A stretch of 64,000 bases of DNA from Sulfitobacter albidus (GTDB lineage Bacteria; Pseudomonadota; Alphaproteobacteria; Rhodobacterales; Rhodobacteraceae): assembly GCF_018200035.1 (NCBI RefSeq), contig NZ_CP073581.1, positions 1,546,501 through 1,610,500 on the forward strand, in the 5' to 3' direction. The position numbers and the translations under genes are program-made. Positions 10,772 through 21,905 of this stretch are shown one piece after another (within the stretch, counting starts at the first letter, position 1; each line of letters begins with the position of its first letter). The notes under the pieces are model-generated. The model saw only the letters and a list, made by a program, of their open reading frames with translations. It had not been told where the DNA came from and ran no database searches.

Positions 10772-10786
10772 GTTCCGTTAATGTTC
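10772..10786. promoter_or_regulatory. LexA binding site (alphaproteobacterial SOS box) of recA
   Basis: GTTC (10772-10775), seven spacer bases, GTTC (10783-10786): an exact match to the GTTC-N7-GTTC direct repeat known for alphaproteobacterial LexA. It is 66 bases upstream of the recA start codon and inside its presumed promoter. Confidence 0.85.
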
Positions 10787-10907
10787 TTATGAGATCAAAA
10801 AGAGAACATTTCAATCAAAATCGTCCTTTCTCATCATTTGTCTCTTTTGGTTAAGGAAAGGTTTATGCTTCACTGCCCGGATAGAATTCTTGAACGGAGC
10901 CGCCCGC

Positions 10908-11507
10908 GTGCTTGTCTTTTTTGCCGAACGTCTCGCGTTCCTGTCGGTGCCAAAAACCGGCACGACGGCCTATCATACGGCGCTGCGCGACCGCGCGGAT
11001 CTGGTGATCAGCGATCCGCCCCTTCTCAAGCACGCGCCGGTCTATCGCTACAATCGTTTCATCCGCCCGATGTTCGCAAACGTCTGCAACGCCGAGATGG
11101 AGCTGATGGCGGTGATGCGCGAGCCTGTGAGCTGGCTCAGCAGCTGGTATCGCTACCGCCGCCGCCCGTTCATGCAAGGCAAGCCCAACAGCACCCATGA
11201 CGTGAGTTTCGATGAATTTGTGCTGGCCTACATGAAGGGCAAGCGTCCCGGATTTGCCGACGTCGGCAGCCAACTGAAGTTCCTGGAGCGCCAGCCCAAC
11301 GGCACGGGAATCACCCATCTATTCCGCTACGAGGACCAGCCGCGACTACAGCAGTTTTTGCGCGATCGTCTTGCGGTCCCGCTTGAGCTTGCGCAAGAGA
11401 ATGTCTCTCCCCGGCTCGACACACCCCTGTCGGCGGATGTCGAAACCCGATTTCGCCGCAAATTCAGCGAGGATTTCGCGCTTTACGACAGTATCCCGTG
11501 CGATTAA
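10908..11507 (+). CDS. sulfotransferase-like protein
   Basis: A 199-aa protein from the GTG at 10908 (reads MLVFFAERLAFLSVPKTGTT), which has GGAG upstream; a TTG at 10890 is possible but less likely. PKTGTTAYH at residues 15-23 matches the 5'-phosphosulfate-binding loop of PAPS-dependent sulfotransferases, and VMREPVSWLSSWYRYR matches the 3'-phosphate-binding region. Homologues in this bacterial group are often labelled gamma-glutamyl kinase, which nothing in the sequence supports. Acceptor unknown. It ends by overlapping the convergent cckA stop by 4 bases. Confidence 0.7.
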   Translation: MLVFFAERLAFLSVPKTGTTAYHTALRDRADLVISDPPLLKHAPVYRYNRFIRPMFANVCNAEMELMAVMREPVSWLSSWYRYRRRPFMQGKPNSTHDVSFDEFVLAYMKGKRPGFADVGSQLKFLERQPNGTGITHLFRYEDQPRLQQFLRDRLAVPLELAQENVSPRLDTPLSADVETRFRRKFSEDFALYDSIPCD

Positions 11508-13792
11508 TGCAGCTGCTTATTCACTGTTTCAGTGAGATCGTTGAGCGAGAAGGGTTTGGGCAGAAAGACCGAGTTGGGTATCTTTTTCTGCGCCTCGCCC
11601 AAACTGTCCTCTGCATAGCCAGAGACAAAGACAACGCGGACATCGGGTCGGTCCTTTAGGGCTTCACGCACCCAACTTGGCCCATCCATGCCGGGCATAA
11701 CCACATCCGTCACGAAACAGTCGATCTTCAGCTGTCGGTCCTCCAACGTGTTGAGCGCGGCTTCGGCGTTCTCGGCCTCCAGCACCGTGTAGCCGCGCAG
11801 CCGCAGCGCCCGGCTGGCAAAGGCGCGCACGGGGGCCTCATCCTCGACGAGCAGGATGACCCCACCATCGTGCGGCGTGCCATCCGCCTTGGCCGGCTCC
11901 ATCGCTTTTGGCTGAGCGGCGTCGTGGAGCGGCTGTGCGTAGACGGGGAAGTAGAGGATAAAGGACGTGCCCACATCCACTTCGCTGTCGACAAAGATAT
12001 AGCCACCCGTCTGCTTGACGATGCCGTAAGCGGTCGACAGACCGAGGCCGGTGCCCTCGCCCGTGCGTTTGCTGGTGACGAATGGTTCGAACACCTTCTG
12101 CAGCCGATCACCGGGGATACCCACACCGTCATCCTCGACGCGGATCGTGATGTAGTCCCCCGACGGCACCGTTACCCGGTCTCGCGTCAGCGGGCTATCA
12201 AGCGTGACCGCTTCGGTTACGATACGGACCTCTCCGCCCGATGGCATCGCGTCGCGGGCGTTCACAACAAGGTTCATGAGCACCTGTTCCAGCTGCCGCT
12301 TGTCCGCACGGATTGGTCGCAGCACGGGATCATGGCGTAGGGTCAGGGTCACTTTTTCGCCAACCAGCCGGTTCAGCAGATGGGTCAGATCGGCGAGGGT
12401 GTCGCGCATGTCGAGCGTTTCCGGGCGCAGGGTCTGCTTGCGCGAGAAGGCGAGGAGCTGCCCTACAAGCGAGGCGGCCCGGTTGGCGTTCTGGTTGATC
12501 TGGATCAGATCGTCGTAATTCGCATCGCCGGGATCGTGGCGCAGCAGCAAAAGGTCGCAATGGCCCGAAATCGCGGTCAACAGATTGTTGAAATCATGCG
12601 CGACGCCGCCCGCAAGCTGGCCGATAGCCTGCATTTTCTGGCTTTGCACGAATTGCGCTTCGAGCGTCTTGAGTTCAGTCGCGTCATGCAGCACCGCCAC
12701 AAGTGCCGGTGCGCCATCCTCTTCGATCCGGTTCAGCGTCACTTGCACGAATGTCTCGCGGTCGCGCCGGGTAAGACGCAGGAATTCGGATTTCTGCGCG
12801 AGGCGCCCGGCCAGCGTATCGTCGAGCCAGTCCGATATCGCGCGGCCGAGTCCCTCCATCAGGTCGGCGATATTCGCGTCATTGACCAAGGCCACGCCGA
12901 TCAGCGCGCTTGCCCTTGCATTGAAACCCATCACCTGGCCCTGCGGCGAAATCTTGATCATCGGGATGGGCATATTCTGAAACACCGGCCAGCCGTCGGC
13001 GGAGGCCGTCTCTCCCTGAACGGCGGGCGGGGGCAGCAGATAGATCGCGCGCCGCCCGGCCCCGGCGTCCGTCTGCGCGATGAGCGCCGCTTTATCGCCA
13101 GTGGTGGTGGCGACCTGCATCACGGTGCCCGGCACGATGACCTGATCCGTGAACACCATCTCGATCGTTTTGCTGCGCGCGCCGACGAACTGCCGCGCGG
13201 CGTGGTTCATCGACAAAATCGCCCCGCTGCGCCCGACCATGATCATCGGTAGAATACGGTTGTCACTGGGAAGCTGGCCTGCAGCGGGGGCGGCGTTGAC
13301 GTCGATCCGCCACACGAAATTCTCACCGGTCTGATGCACGTTGATGGACAGGCTGCCGCTGCCGGTCACAATCTCCTCGCGCGCGAACCCGACGGAGTCG
13401 GCCCGGGATTGCAGCCGGAACAAAACGGGCCCGGGATTTGCGATGCGATCCCCCAACGCCTGTGACACGGTGCGATTATCCGGCATCCCAAACGCCGCAA
13501 GGGCCGCGGGATTGGCGTAGCTGATGATACCATCCGCTTCTGCAATCAGGCACGGCGTGCCATCATGGTCGAGGACCTGCGCCGCCGCCGGCGCAGGGCG
13601 CGCGCGCCCGCTCAAAATCGCAAGCAGGGCGGCAAAAGCCATCAGAGCGCCCCCCAGGATACTGCCCGGCACAGATGTCTCAACCGGTGCGATCTGCGCC
13701 AGCGCGATCACAGCCACCCCAACCCCAGCGACCGCCAGAAGCCGCAAGGGTGGAAAACGCCCGCGGGCGGCAAGAAGTGACTGATCTGGCAT
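11504..13792 (-). CDS. cckA: hybrid sensor histidine kinase CckA
   Basis: Membrane kinase/phosphatase at the top of the CckA-ChpT-CtrA phosphorelay, which in Rhodobacterales governs motility, gene-transfer-agent production and related traits. 762 aa. Two hydrophobic segments lie near residues 17-35 and 42-60, followed by two or three PAS-like regions. The HisKA motif GGVAHDFNNLLTAI places the phosphorylated His at about residue 399. ATPase boxes follow (NLVVNARDAMPSGG; VEDDGVGIPGD; TGEGTGLGLSTAYGIV). A C-terminal receiver domain has its Asp at about residue 696 (FVTDVVMPGMDG). Closest alternative would be another hybrid kinase, but the architecture fits CckA well. Confidence 0.9.
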   Translation of the reverse strand: MPDQSLLAARGRFPPLRLLAVAGVGVAVIALAQIAPVETSVPGSILGGALMAFAALLAILSGRARPAPAAAQVLDHDGTPCLIAEADGIISYANPAALAAFGMPDNRTVSQALGDRIANPGPVLFRLQSRADSVGFAREEIVTGSGSLSINVHQTGENFVWRIDVNAAPAAGQLPSDNRILPMIMVGRSGAILSMNHAARQFVGARSKTIEMVFTDQVIVPGTVMQVATTTGDKAALIAQTDAGAGRRAIYLLPPPAVQGETASADGWPVFQNMPIPMIKISPQGQVMGFNARASALIGVALVNDANIADLMEGLGRAISDWLDDTLAGRLAQKSEFLRLTRRDRETFVQVTLNRIEEDGAPALVAVLHDATELKTLEAQFVQSQKMQAIGQLAGGVAHDFNNLLTAISGHCDLLLLRHDPGDANYDDLIQINQNANRAASLVGQLLAFSRKQTLRPETLDMRDTLADLTHLLNRLVGEKVTLTLRHDPVLRPIRADKRQLEQVLMNLVVNARDAMPSGGEVRIVTEAVTLDSPLTRDRVTVPSGDYITIRVEDDGVGIPGDRLQKVFEPFVTSKRTGEGTGLGLSTAYGIVKQTGGYIFVDSEVDVGTSFILYFPVYAQPLHDAAQPKAMEPAKADGTPHDGGVILLVEDEAPVRAFASRALRLRGYTVLEAENAEAALNTLEDRQLKIDCFVTDVVMPGMDGPSWVREALKDRPDVRVVFVSGYAEDSLGEAQKKIPNSVFLPKPFSLNDLTETVNKQLH

Positions 13793-13924
13793 AACACCCT
13801 TTCATGCGGACAGGATTCGCCCTGCCGCCAGTCTTGGCATGAAGGGTTAACCAACCTTTAAGCGCTACGGCGGTCCGCCAAAATCGACAGAAATTTCCCG
13901 CTATACGCGAGACTGACCGCTTTC

Positions 13925-15084
13925 CTACCGCCGCGTCAAGTGCGCGGTAAAGAACCCGTCGCAGTCTGCGCTGACGGCGTAGCGCCGCACGAAAGGCGCA
14001 TGCCAGTCTGAATGCCGCGCAAGAAACGCCTCGATGCGGGCTTCGTTCTCGACCCTGAGGACCGAACAGGTCGCATAGACAAGCGTTCCGCCGGGGCCAG
14101 CGCCCCCCTTGCCATGTCGAGGATCTCGTCCTGTATCTGCGTCAGCTCGGCCAATCGGTCGGATGTCAGGCGCCATTTGCCCTCTGGCGCGCGGCGCCAC
14201 GCCCCGCTGCCCGAACAGGGGGCATCCACCAGCACAAGATCAAAAGGGGCGACGTCGGCGGCTGTCCCCGGCGCAAGCAATTCGATGGTGACACCCGCGC
14301 GCGCCGCCCTGGCCGGCAAATCCTTCATGCGGGCGGCATCGCTGTCGTGCGCGCTCACATCAGTGCCCTGCCGCGCCGCCAGCGCCAGGGCCTTGCCGCC
14401 ACCGCCAGCGCAATAGTCGAGCGCCCGCGCCGCTGCCGGTGCGGCCTCAACGACCGCCTGACTGCTCGCGTCCTGAAATTCGATCAACCCGTCGGCATAC
14501 AGCACCGTCTGGCGCAGGCGCCGTTCGTTTGCTGTGACGGTAAGCGCGCCTGCCGCCACGGCGTTGATTTCACAGGTGATTTCCTCCTGCGCAAGCCGGT
14601 CGATGACCGTCGCGCGATCGATGCGCGCGGTATTGACGCGCAGGGTGACCGGCGCGCGGGATTTCAGTGCCTCCGCCGTTGACTGCGCCGCATCGCCCAG
14701 GCTGTCGGCAAAGGGCGCCATCAACCAGTCCGGCAGATCCTGCGCAACGGCGGCGGCAGGCGCATGCGTGGGGGCAGTACGCTCCGCATCGGTCAGTTCG
14801 GCTGGCGCGTGGCCCACGCCCGAGAACAGCTCAGCAAGGGCCGCGCCGTCCTGTCGCAGCTTGCCGATCATGCGGGCGCGCCCGGTCTCCCCCCCGCCCT
14901 CATGCGCGCTGCTGCGCCAGCGGCGCACCACGTCGAACACGTGATCCCGGATCGCCGCGCGGTCCTTGGACCCGGCAAAGCGGTGCCCCCGCGCCCATCG
15001 GGTCAGCGTCTGCTCGGCGGGCGCACCGGCAACGATCTCGTCGAGGATCTCGATCGCGGCCGCGATGCGCGCTCCGGGGGTCAC
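13925..15084 (-). CDS. RsmB/NOP family rRNA cytosine-5 methyltransferase (one apparent frameshift)
   Basis: SAM-dependent RNA m5C methyltransferase. The N-terminal NusB-like domain covers about residues 1-120, then the methyltransferase domain follows. SAM-binding is marked by ALDYCAGGGGKALALAA, and the first catalytic region by VLVDAPCSGSGAWRR. After ILDMARGALAP the frame breaks; the continuation GGTLVYATCSVLRVENEARI, holding the second conserved Cys (TCSV), is in the next frame. One missing base in the G4 run 14093-14096 (about residue 330) explains it and restores a 386-aa protein. The gene ends 2 bases beyond guaB, so the two are probably co-transcribed with guaB first. Confidence 0.85.
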
Positions 15085-15086
15085 GC

Positions 15087-16556
<1,470 letters not shown>

Positions 16557-16658
16557 TCATTTGGCACGCTGCTATCTCACGGATGGGGGCGTTTGGAAAG
16601 GGCGCGCTTGCAATCGGCGCGCGGTCGCGGAAGGCTGCGCAAAACAGGAGGGCGCGGC

Positions 16659-17618
16659 ATGGCGAAACACGGGTACGAGGGCGGCAGACTGGATCTGCCT
16701 TTCGTGGGGATCTCAACCTTTGGCAAGCGTCCTTACGAGCCCGATTGGGACAAACTGGACGCCGATGTGGCGATCCTGGGCGCGCCCTTCGACGCGGGCA
16801 CGCAGTGGCGCTCGGGCGCGCGGTTCGGGCCGCGCGGGGTGCGCGAGGCCTCGACGCTCTTTAGCTTTGGACACGCCGGGGCCTACGACCACGAGGATGA
16901 CGCAATCTACCTGCCCGGCGACGTCAACATCGTCGATATGGGCGATGCGGACATTATCCACACCGACACCGAAGCCAGCCACGCCAATATCGAGACGGGC
17001 GTGCGCGCGGCCCTCGATGCCGCCGCCCTGCCCGTCGTCATCGGCGGCGATCATTCAATAAATATCCCCATCATCCGCGCCTTTGCCGATCAGGGCGACA
17101 TTCACATCCTGCAAATCGACGCGCATCTTGATTTTGTCGATGAACGCCACGGCGTGCGCCACGGCCACGGCAACCCGATGCGCCGCGCGGCAGAGCAGGA
17201 CCACGTGACCGGCCTGACGCAAGTGGGCATCCGCAACGTCAGCTCGACCGCAAAGGAGGGCTATGACGCGGCACGCGCGATGGGGTCGGACATCCTCAGC
17301 GTACGGCAGGCGCGCAAGATCGGGACGGCGGGCGTCCTCAGCCACATACCGCAAGACGCCCGCGTTTATGTGACCCTCGACATCGACGCCTTCTGCCCCT
17401 CGATCGCGCCGGGCACGGGCACGCCGTCGCACGGCGGGTTCCTCTATTACGAAGTGCTTGAGCTGTTGCAGGCGCTGGCGCAGCGCCACGAGATCGTGGG
17501 CATGGATCTGGTCGAGGTCGCGCCCGACTACGACCCCACAGGCTCCACCCAGATCCTCGCCGCGCAGATCCTGCTGAACTTCCTAGGCTTCATCTTCCAC
17601 GCCCGGCGCGCCGACTAA
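16659..17618 (+). CDS. speB: agmatinase-family ureohydrolase
   Basis: Mn-dependent hydrolase cleaving urea from a guanidino compound. 319 aa. All metal-ligand blocks are present: [17 protein letters not shown] and [16 protein letters not shown], plus the C-terminal [15 protein letters not shown]. Start at 16659 has AGGAGGG upstream; the longer open frame from 16548 lacks support. Family members act on agmatine, guanidinobutyrate, proclavaminate or guanidine, and the substrate cannot be decided from sequence alone, so the symbol is only a family label. The next plus-strand gene, 161 bases on, is a corrinoid activase. Confidence 0.85.
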   Translation: MAKHGYEGGRLDLPFVGISTFGKRPYEPDWDKLDADVAILGAPFDAGTQWRSGARFGPRGVREASTLFSFGHAGAYDHEDDAIYLPGDVNIVDMGDADIIHTDTEASHANIETGVRAALDAAALPVVIGGDHSINIPIIRAFADQGDIHILQIDAHLDFVDERHGVRHGHGNPMRRAAEQDHVTGLTQVGIRNVSSTAKEGYDAARAMGSDILSVRQARKIGTAGVLSHIPQDARVYVTLDIDAFCPSIAPGTGTPSHGGFLYYEVLELLQALAQRHEIVGMDLVEVAPDYDPTGSTQILAAQILLNFLGFIFHARRAD

Positions 17619-17779
17619 CCCTCGGCCACGCGCCGCACGCAGAAATCCCGACGGTCGACTTGCACGGTTGCAAATTCTGGTGCCCATGCCGCCAAAACGA
17701 CGCTTTTTGCCGCGCGCGGCCTTTCGCGTGGCGTGCAAGCCCCTATGATCCGCGAAACACTGATAAAATCGGACCGATC

Positions 17780-19819
17780 ATGACCGAAAATCCCCTTGTC
17801 ATCTTCACCCCCTCCGGCAAGCGTGGCCGGTTCCCGGTGGGCACGCCCGTCCTGACGGCGGCACGCCAGCTGGGCGTCGATCTGGATTCGGTCTGCGGCG
17901 GGCGGGGCATCTGTTCGAAATGCCAGATCACGCCGGGCGTCGGTGATTTTGCCAAGCACGGTCTGCACGTTGAGGCCGACGCGCTGAGCGCGTGGAACAA
18001 GGTCGAAGCACGCTATGACGAAAAACGCGGGCTGAAAGCCGGGCGGCGTCTGGGCTGTCAGGCGACGGTGCAAAAGGATGTCGTCATCGACGTGCCCGCG
18101 GAAAGCCAGGTACACCGGCAAGTCGTGCGCAAACGCGCCGAGCTGCGCGATATCGTCATCAACCCCTCGACCAAGCTTTACTACGTCGAAGTCAAAGAGC
18201 CCGATATGCACGACCCCTCGGGCGATCTGGAACGGCTGCGCGACGCGCTCCATGACCAGTGGGAGTTGGAGAACGTCGCCGCCGATCTGCACATCCTGCA
18301 AGAGATGCAACCGGTGCTGCGCAAAGGGGACTGGAAGGTCACCGTGGCCATTCACCTCGGGGACCATGAAAACAACCCGCGCATCATGCACATCTGGCCC
18401 GGCTTTTACGACGGCACCATCTACGGGCTGGCCGTTGATCTCGGCTCGACCACCATCGCGGCGCATCTGTGCGATCTGCAAACCGGTGAGGTTATCGCCT
18501 CGTCGGGCGTGATGAACCCACAGATCCGCTTTGGCGAGGATCTGATGAGCCGGGTCAGCTATTCGATGATGAACGCGGGCGGCGCGGCTGAAATGACGCA
18601 GGCCGTGCGCGAGGGGATGAATGCGCTGTTCACGCAGATCGGGATCGAGGCGAATATCGATAAATCGCTGATCGTGGACGCGGTGTTTGTGTGCAACCCT
18701 GTCATGCACCACCTGTTGCTGGGGATTGATCCGTTCGAGCTGGGGCAAGCGCCGTTTGCGCTGGCCACGTCCAACGCGCTGCGCCTGCGCGCGGACGATC
18801 TGGATCTCAACATCCACGAAAGCGCGCGCGTCTACCTGCTGCCCTGTATCGCGGGCCATGTGGGCGCGGACGCGGCCGCCGTGGCGCTGTCCGAGCATCC
18901 CAACCATTCCGACGATCTGGTGCTTATCGTCGATGTGGGCACCAACGCGGAGATCCTGCTGGGCAACCGCGAAAAGGTGCTGGCCTGCTCCTCGCCCACC
19001 GGCCCTGCGTTTGAGGGCGCGCAGATCAGCTCGGGCCAGCGCGCCGCGCCCGGCGCCATCGAGCGGGTCGAGATCGACCCGGCCACGAAACTGCCGCGCT
19101 TCAAGGTGATCGGCTGCGATATGTGGTCCGACGAGGACGGGTTCGAGGCGATGATCGCCCAAACCGGCGTCACGGGCATCTGCGGGTCGGGCATCATCGA
19201 AATGGTGGCCGAGATGCGCATTCACGGCATCCTCGACGCACCCGGCCTCATCGGATCCCCCGAACAGACGGGATCGGCGGCGGTCTTTGCCGACGGGCGC
19301 ACCTATAGCTATCTGGTCTATGACGGCACGCCGCTGGGCGGGCCAAAGATCACCGTGACCAACCGCGACATCCGCGAAATCCAGATGGCCAAGGCAGCAC
19401 TTTATTCAGGGGCACGCCTGCTGATGGATAAATTCGGTGTCGAAAAGGTCGACCGCGTTGTGCTGGCCGGCGCCTTTGGCGCGCATATCTCGAACAAGCA
19501 CGCGATGGTGCTGGGGATGATCCCCGACGTGCCGCTCGACAAGGTGACGTCGGCGGGCAACGCGGCGGGCACGGGGGCACGGATCGCGCTCCTGAACCGC
19601 GAGGCCCGCGCCGAGATCGAGGAAACCGTGCGCCAGATCCACAAGGTCGAAACCGCGATCGAGCCGCGCTTTCAGGAGCATTTCGTCAATGCCTCCGCCA
19701 TTCCGAACGCGGTCGATCCCTTCCCCCTGCTGCGCTCCATCGTCGATTTGCCGACCCGCACGTTCAATTCTGGCGGTGAGGCCGAGGGGCGCGGCGGGCG
19801 GCGGCGCAGACGCGGTTAG
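17780..19819 (+). CDS. RamA-like reductive activator of corrinoid enzymes (2Fe-2S ferredoxin plus ASKHA/DUF4445)
   Basis: 679 aa. Residues 1-95 are a plant-type ferredoxin domain with cysteines at 39, 45, 48 and 93 (VCGGRGICSKC and RRLGCQA). A linker follows, then from about residue 210 an actin-like ATPase (ASKHA) domain with GLAVDLGSTTIAAHLCDL and LIVDVGTNAEILLGN, and later VLAGAFGAHISNKHA. Such proteins use ATP and a low-potential electron to return oxidised Co(II) corrinoid to Co(I) in methyltransferases, including B12-dependent methionine synthase in some bacteria. No corrinoid protein is encoded in this window, so the partner is elsewhere. The C-terminus is Gly/Arg-rich. Confidence 0.87.
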   Translation: MTENPLVIFTPSGKRGRFPVGTPVLTAARQLGVDLDSVCGGRGICSKCQITPGVGDFAKHGLHVEADALSAWNKVEARYDEKRGLKAGRRLGCQATVQKDVVIDVPAESQVHRQVVRKRAELRDIVINPSTKLYYVEVKEPDMHDPSGDLERLRDALHDQWELENVAADLHILQEMQPVLRKGDWKVTVAIHLGDHENNPRIMHIWPGFYDGTIYGLAVDLGSTTIAAHLCDLQTGEVIASSGVMNPQIRFGEDLMSRVSYSMMNAGGAAEMTQAVREGMNALFTQIGIEANIDKSLIVDAVFVCNPVMHHLLLGIDPFELGQAPFALATSNALRLRADDLDLNIHESARVYLLPCIAGHVGADAAAVALSEHPNHSDDLVLIVDVGTNAEILLGNREKVLACSSPTGPAFEGAQISSGQRAAPGAIERVEIDPATKLPRFKVIGCDMWSDEDGFEAMIAQTGVTGICGSGIIEMVAEMRIHGILDAPGLIGSPEQTGSAAVFADGRTYSYLVYDGTPLGGPKITVTNRDIREIQMAKAALYSGARLLMDKFGVEKVDRVVLAGAFGAHISNKHAMVLGMIPDVPLDKVTSAGNAAGTGARIALLNREARAEIEETVRQIHKVETAIEPRFQEHFVNASAIPNAVDPFPLLRSIVDLPTRTFNSGGEAEGRGGRRRRRG

Positions 19820-20982
19820 AACCGCCGCGACAGGCTGATGCCGCAGCCTTTGCGCGTGGTGTCGAACACCGCCACGTTCGAGCGCGTGCGCCCGAGGCTG
19901 CACGTCAGCTTGGGCACCACGCCGCGCACCGAATAGCGGCTGTTGACCAGCGTGGCAGAGACATCGGCGATCGTATCACGGCGCCCGAACCCCAGATCAC
20001 GCGCGTAGATGCGTTGACCGATGGCAAGCGCTGCCCCGATCTCAAGCCCGCCGCGAAAGGCGCGACTGACCTGCGCGTTTACCTCTGCCGCCGTGTGGCG
20101 CAGGCCGATCCGCTCGCTGCGCACCCGACCCACCCGCGCACCAAAGCGCAAGGATGTCGCCGGATCAGGGGAGAATCGCCATCCCGCCTCTACCGATACC
20201 CGCGGCCCACCGCGCGCATCACCGGGCGGGAAATCCAGGCGCGCCAGGGTCAGCTGCCCGTCAACGGCCTGCTTTGGACCGACCCGCAGAACGGACCCGG
20301 TGCTTATCCCGTAGTATTGATAGCGCGCAAGATCGCCGTCGTGGTGCAGTGCCACGCCCCGCACACCCCATTCCCCCCAATGGGGCGTATGGGTGTAGCC
20401 AAGGCCCAGTTCGACCTCGTCCGATGGGTCGAATACCTCGGAAAAAATCTCCCGCTGAACGCGCCAGTCGAACGTGACGCGCCCCTGCGTGCCCAGCGGG
20501 CGGCGCACGAAGCCCTGCAGCCCGATGCGCGCGCGCCAGCCGGCGGTGCGGCGGCTCTCCGGGGTGACGTCACCCGTGCCGAATCCGTTGAGCCGCACCG
20601 TGCGCGCATCGGTGCCGTTGTTGAGATTGCTCGTCGGCTCCAGCTCGAAAATAAGGGAGACGCTCGTCGGCCGCTCGGCATCTATCCGGCGTAGCACACC
20701 ACGGTAGAGCGCGCGCAGCGCCGGATCGTCGACCCGTTCGTCCAGCAGCGTGAATTGGTAGCGCGCGGCGCGGATCTGGCCGTCAAGCAGCAGGGCATAG
20801 CCCAGCTCTTCGCGGATCGCGATGTCGTCGGGCCGCGCGCGCAGCAGACCGCGCAGGATCTCCACCGCGCGCTCGTAATCGCCTGCCGCACGAAGCACCC
20901 GCGCCTCGGCAAGGGTTTCTGCGCGCACGCCGTCCGGCAGCGCGAGGATGAGAGCAAGCGCCAGGAGCGCCGCACGCCACAC
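19816..20982 (-). CDS. Slam-like outer-membrane protein (surface lipoprotein assembly modifier, DUF560)
   Basis: 388 aa with a signal peptide ending GVRA. Residues about 25-120 form a TPR-like region (AAGDYERAVEILRGLLRARP; IREELGYALLLDGQIRAARY). From about 130 to the end the sequence alternates polar and aromatic residues, as in a beta-barrel, closing with a C-terminal Phe (ISLSRRF). This N-terminal TPR plus 14-strand barrel layout is that of Slam proteins, which move lipoproteins to the outer-leaflet surface. The gene just upstream on the same strand, 14 bases away, encodes a lipoprotein and is the likely client. Stop overlaps the convergent activase stop. Confidence 0.78.
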   Translation of the reverse strand: MWRAALLALALILALPDGVRAETLAEARVLRAAGDYERAVEILRGLLRARPDDIAIREELGYALLLDGQIRAARYQFTLLDERVDDPALRALYRGVLRRIDAERPTSVSLIFELEPTSNLNNGTDARTVRLNGFGTGDVTPESRRTAGWRARIGLQGFVRRPLGTQGRVTFDWRVQREIFSEVFDPSDEVELGLGYTHTPHWGEWGVRGVALHHDGDLARYQYYGISTGSVLRVGPKQAVDGQLTLARLDFPPGDARGGPRVSVEAGWRFSPDPATSLRFGARVGRVRSERIGLRHTAAEVNAQVSRAFRGGLEIGAALAIGQRIYARDLGFGRRDTIADVSATLVNSRYSVRGVVPKLTCSLGRTRSNVAVFDTTRKGCGISLSRRF

Positions 20983-20996
20983 AGGACGGCGCCGGA

Positions 20997-21680
20997 TCAG
21001 TCGGCGGTACCGACCAAGCCACCGGCGATGGTAACGTCCTCGGTCTTGCCGACATAGGTGGCGATAACGCCGGTCGATCCGATAGCGCCGTCAAGGCGCA
21101 CATCGATCGTGTCGCTGTTGCCAAGTGTGGCAAAGCTGGTCGCGGTCGAATAGGTGGCCGTGGCCGTGCCGCTGACGCTCTGTCCGTTCACGCGCCCGTC
21201 GACCCTGATGCCGTTAGGCGTGGCCGCGCCGCCGCCGGTGCCCGATCCGGTAAGCGTGCCTGCGCTAAAGTCCGCAGTAAGCCGCGCAGTGCCGGTCTCC
21301 GCTTGCGAAAGGCCGATCCCCTGTATCGACGTTTCCCCGCGGCTGACATTGAAGACGGCGACGTGCCCATACTCCGCATCATAGGTCACCGTGCCTCTGC
21401 CGACCTCATCACCGACGTTCGGCGTCCCCTCGATCCCGGCGGTCGCCACGAACTGGCCGCTGGTTGCGTCCACACCGCGCGCGAATGCAACCAGCCCGAC
21501 GCGGCTGTCGTTCACTGATCCCCTGACCACCTCGCCGTCAAAATCGGTCGTCACCTGCCCGTTCGACACGCCCGCGGTAAACGCAGCGGTTTGCTCGTCC
21601 GCGCGGCCCCCGCCGCCACAGGCGCCGAGCAGCGCAAGGGTCGCAAGCGGAAAGCAAAGTCTGGTCAAGGTGTTGGTCAT
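20997..21680 (-). CDS. lipoprotein with TbpB-like barrel, probable Slam client
   Basis: 227 aa. Signal peptide MTNTLTRLCFPLATLALLGAC with the lipidated Cys at residue 21, followed by a Gly-rich tether (GGGGRADEQ). The remainder is Gly/Thr/Ser-rich beta structure with YDAEYGHVAVF and DFSAGTLTGSGTGGG, resembling the small C-terminal barrels of transferrin-binding-protein-like lipoproteins. The ATG at 21680 is preferred because it gives a standard lipoprotein signal; an in-frame ATG lies 15 bases earlier. It is 14 bases upstream of the Slam-like gene and on the same strand. Ligand unknown. Confidence 0.72.
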   Translation of the reverse strand: MTNTLTRLCFPLATLALLGACGGGGRADEQTAAFTAGVSNGQVTTDFDGEVVRGSVNDSRVGLVAFARGVDATSGQFVATAGIEGTPNVGDEVGRGTVTYDAEYGHVAVFNVSRGETSIQGIGLSQAETGTARLTADFSAGTLTGSGTGGGAATPNGIRVDGRVNGQSVSGTATATYSTATSFATLGNSDTIDVRLDGAIGSTGVIATYVGKTEDVTIAGGLVGTAD

Positions 21681-21831
21681 GCGTTCATCATCCATAGAGT
21701 CGTTTCTACCGGAGGTTTACATGCCTCCCCCGCCGCCGCAACCGATAACGCGCCGGGCAGAAAGGATTTTTCGAAAGCCGTCGCACGCCCGCTTGATCTC
21801 CGCCCCGAAGCGGATTATTCCGGTCCCTGCG

Positions 21832-21905
21832 GCGGGTATGGTGAAAAGGTATCACGGCAGCTTCCCAAGCTTTAGTTACGAGTTCGATTCTCGTTACCCG
21901 CTCCA
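21832..21905 (+). tRNA. tRNA-Gly(CCC)
   Basis: 74 bases with encoded CCA. Acceptor GCGGGTA (21832-21838) pairs with TACCCGC, discriminator T. D-arm GTGA/TCAC. Anticodon loop TTCCCAA gives anticodon CCC. T-arm CGAGT-TCGATTC with matching TCGTT end. The anticodon stem has one C-T mismatch and a G-T wobble at its outer end. An apparent protein frame crossing it on the minus strand is spurious. Confidence 0.9.
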
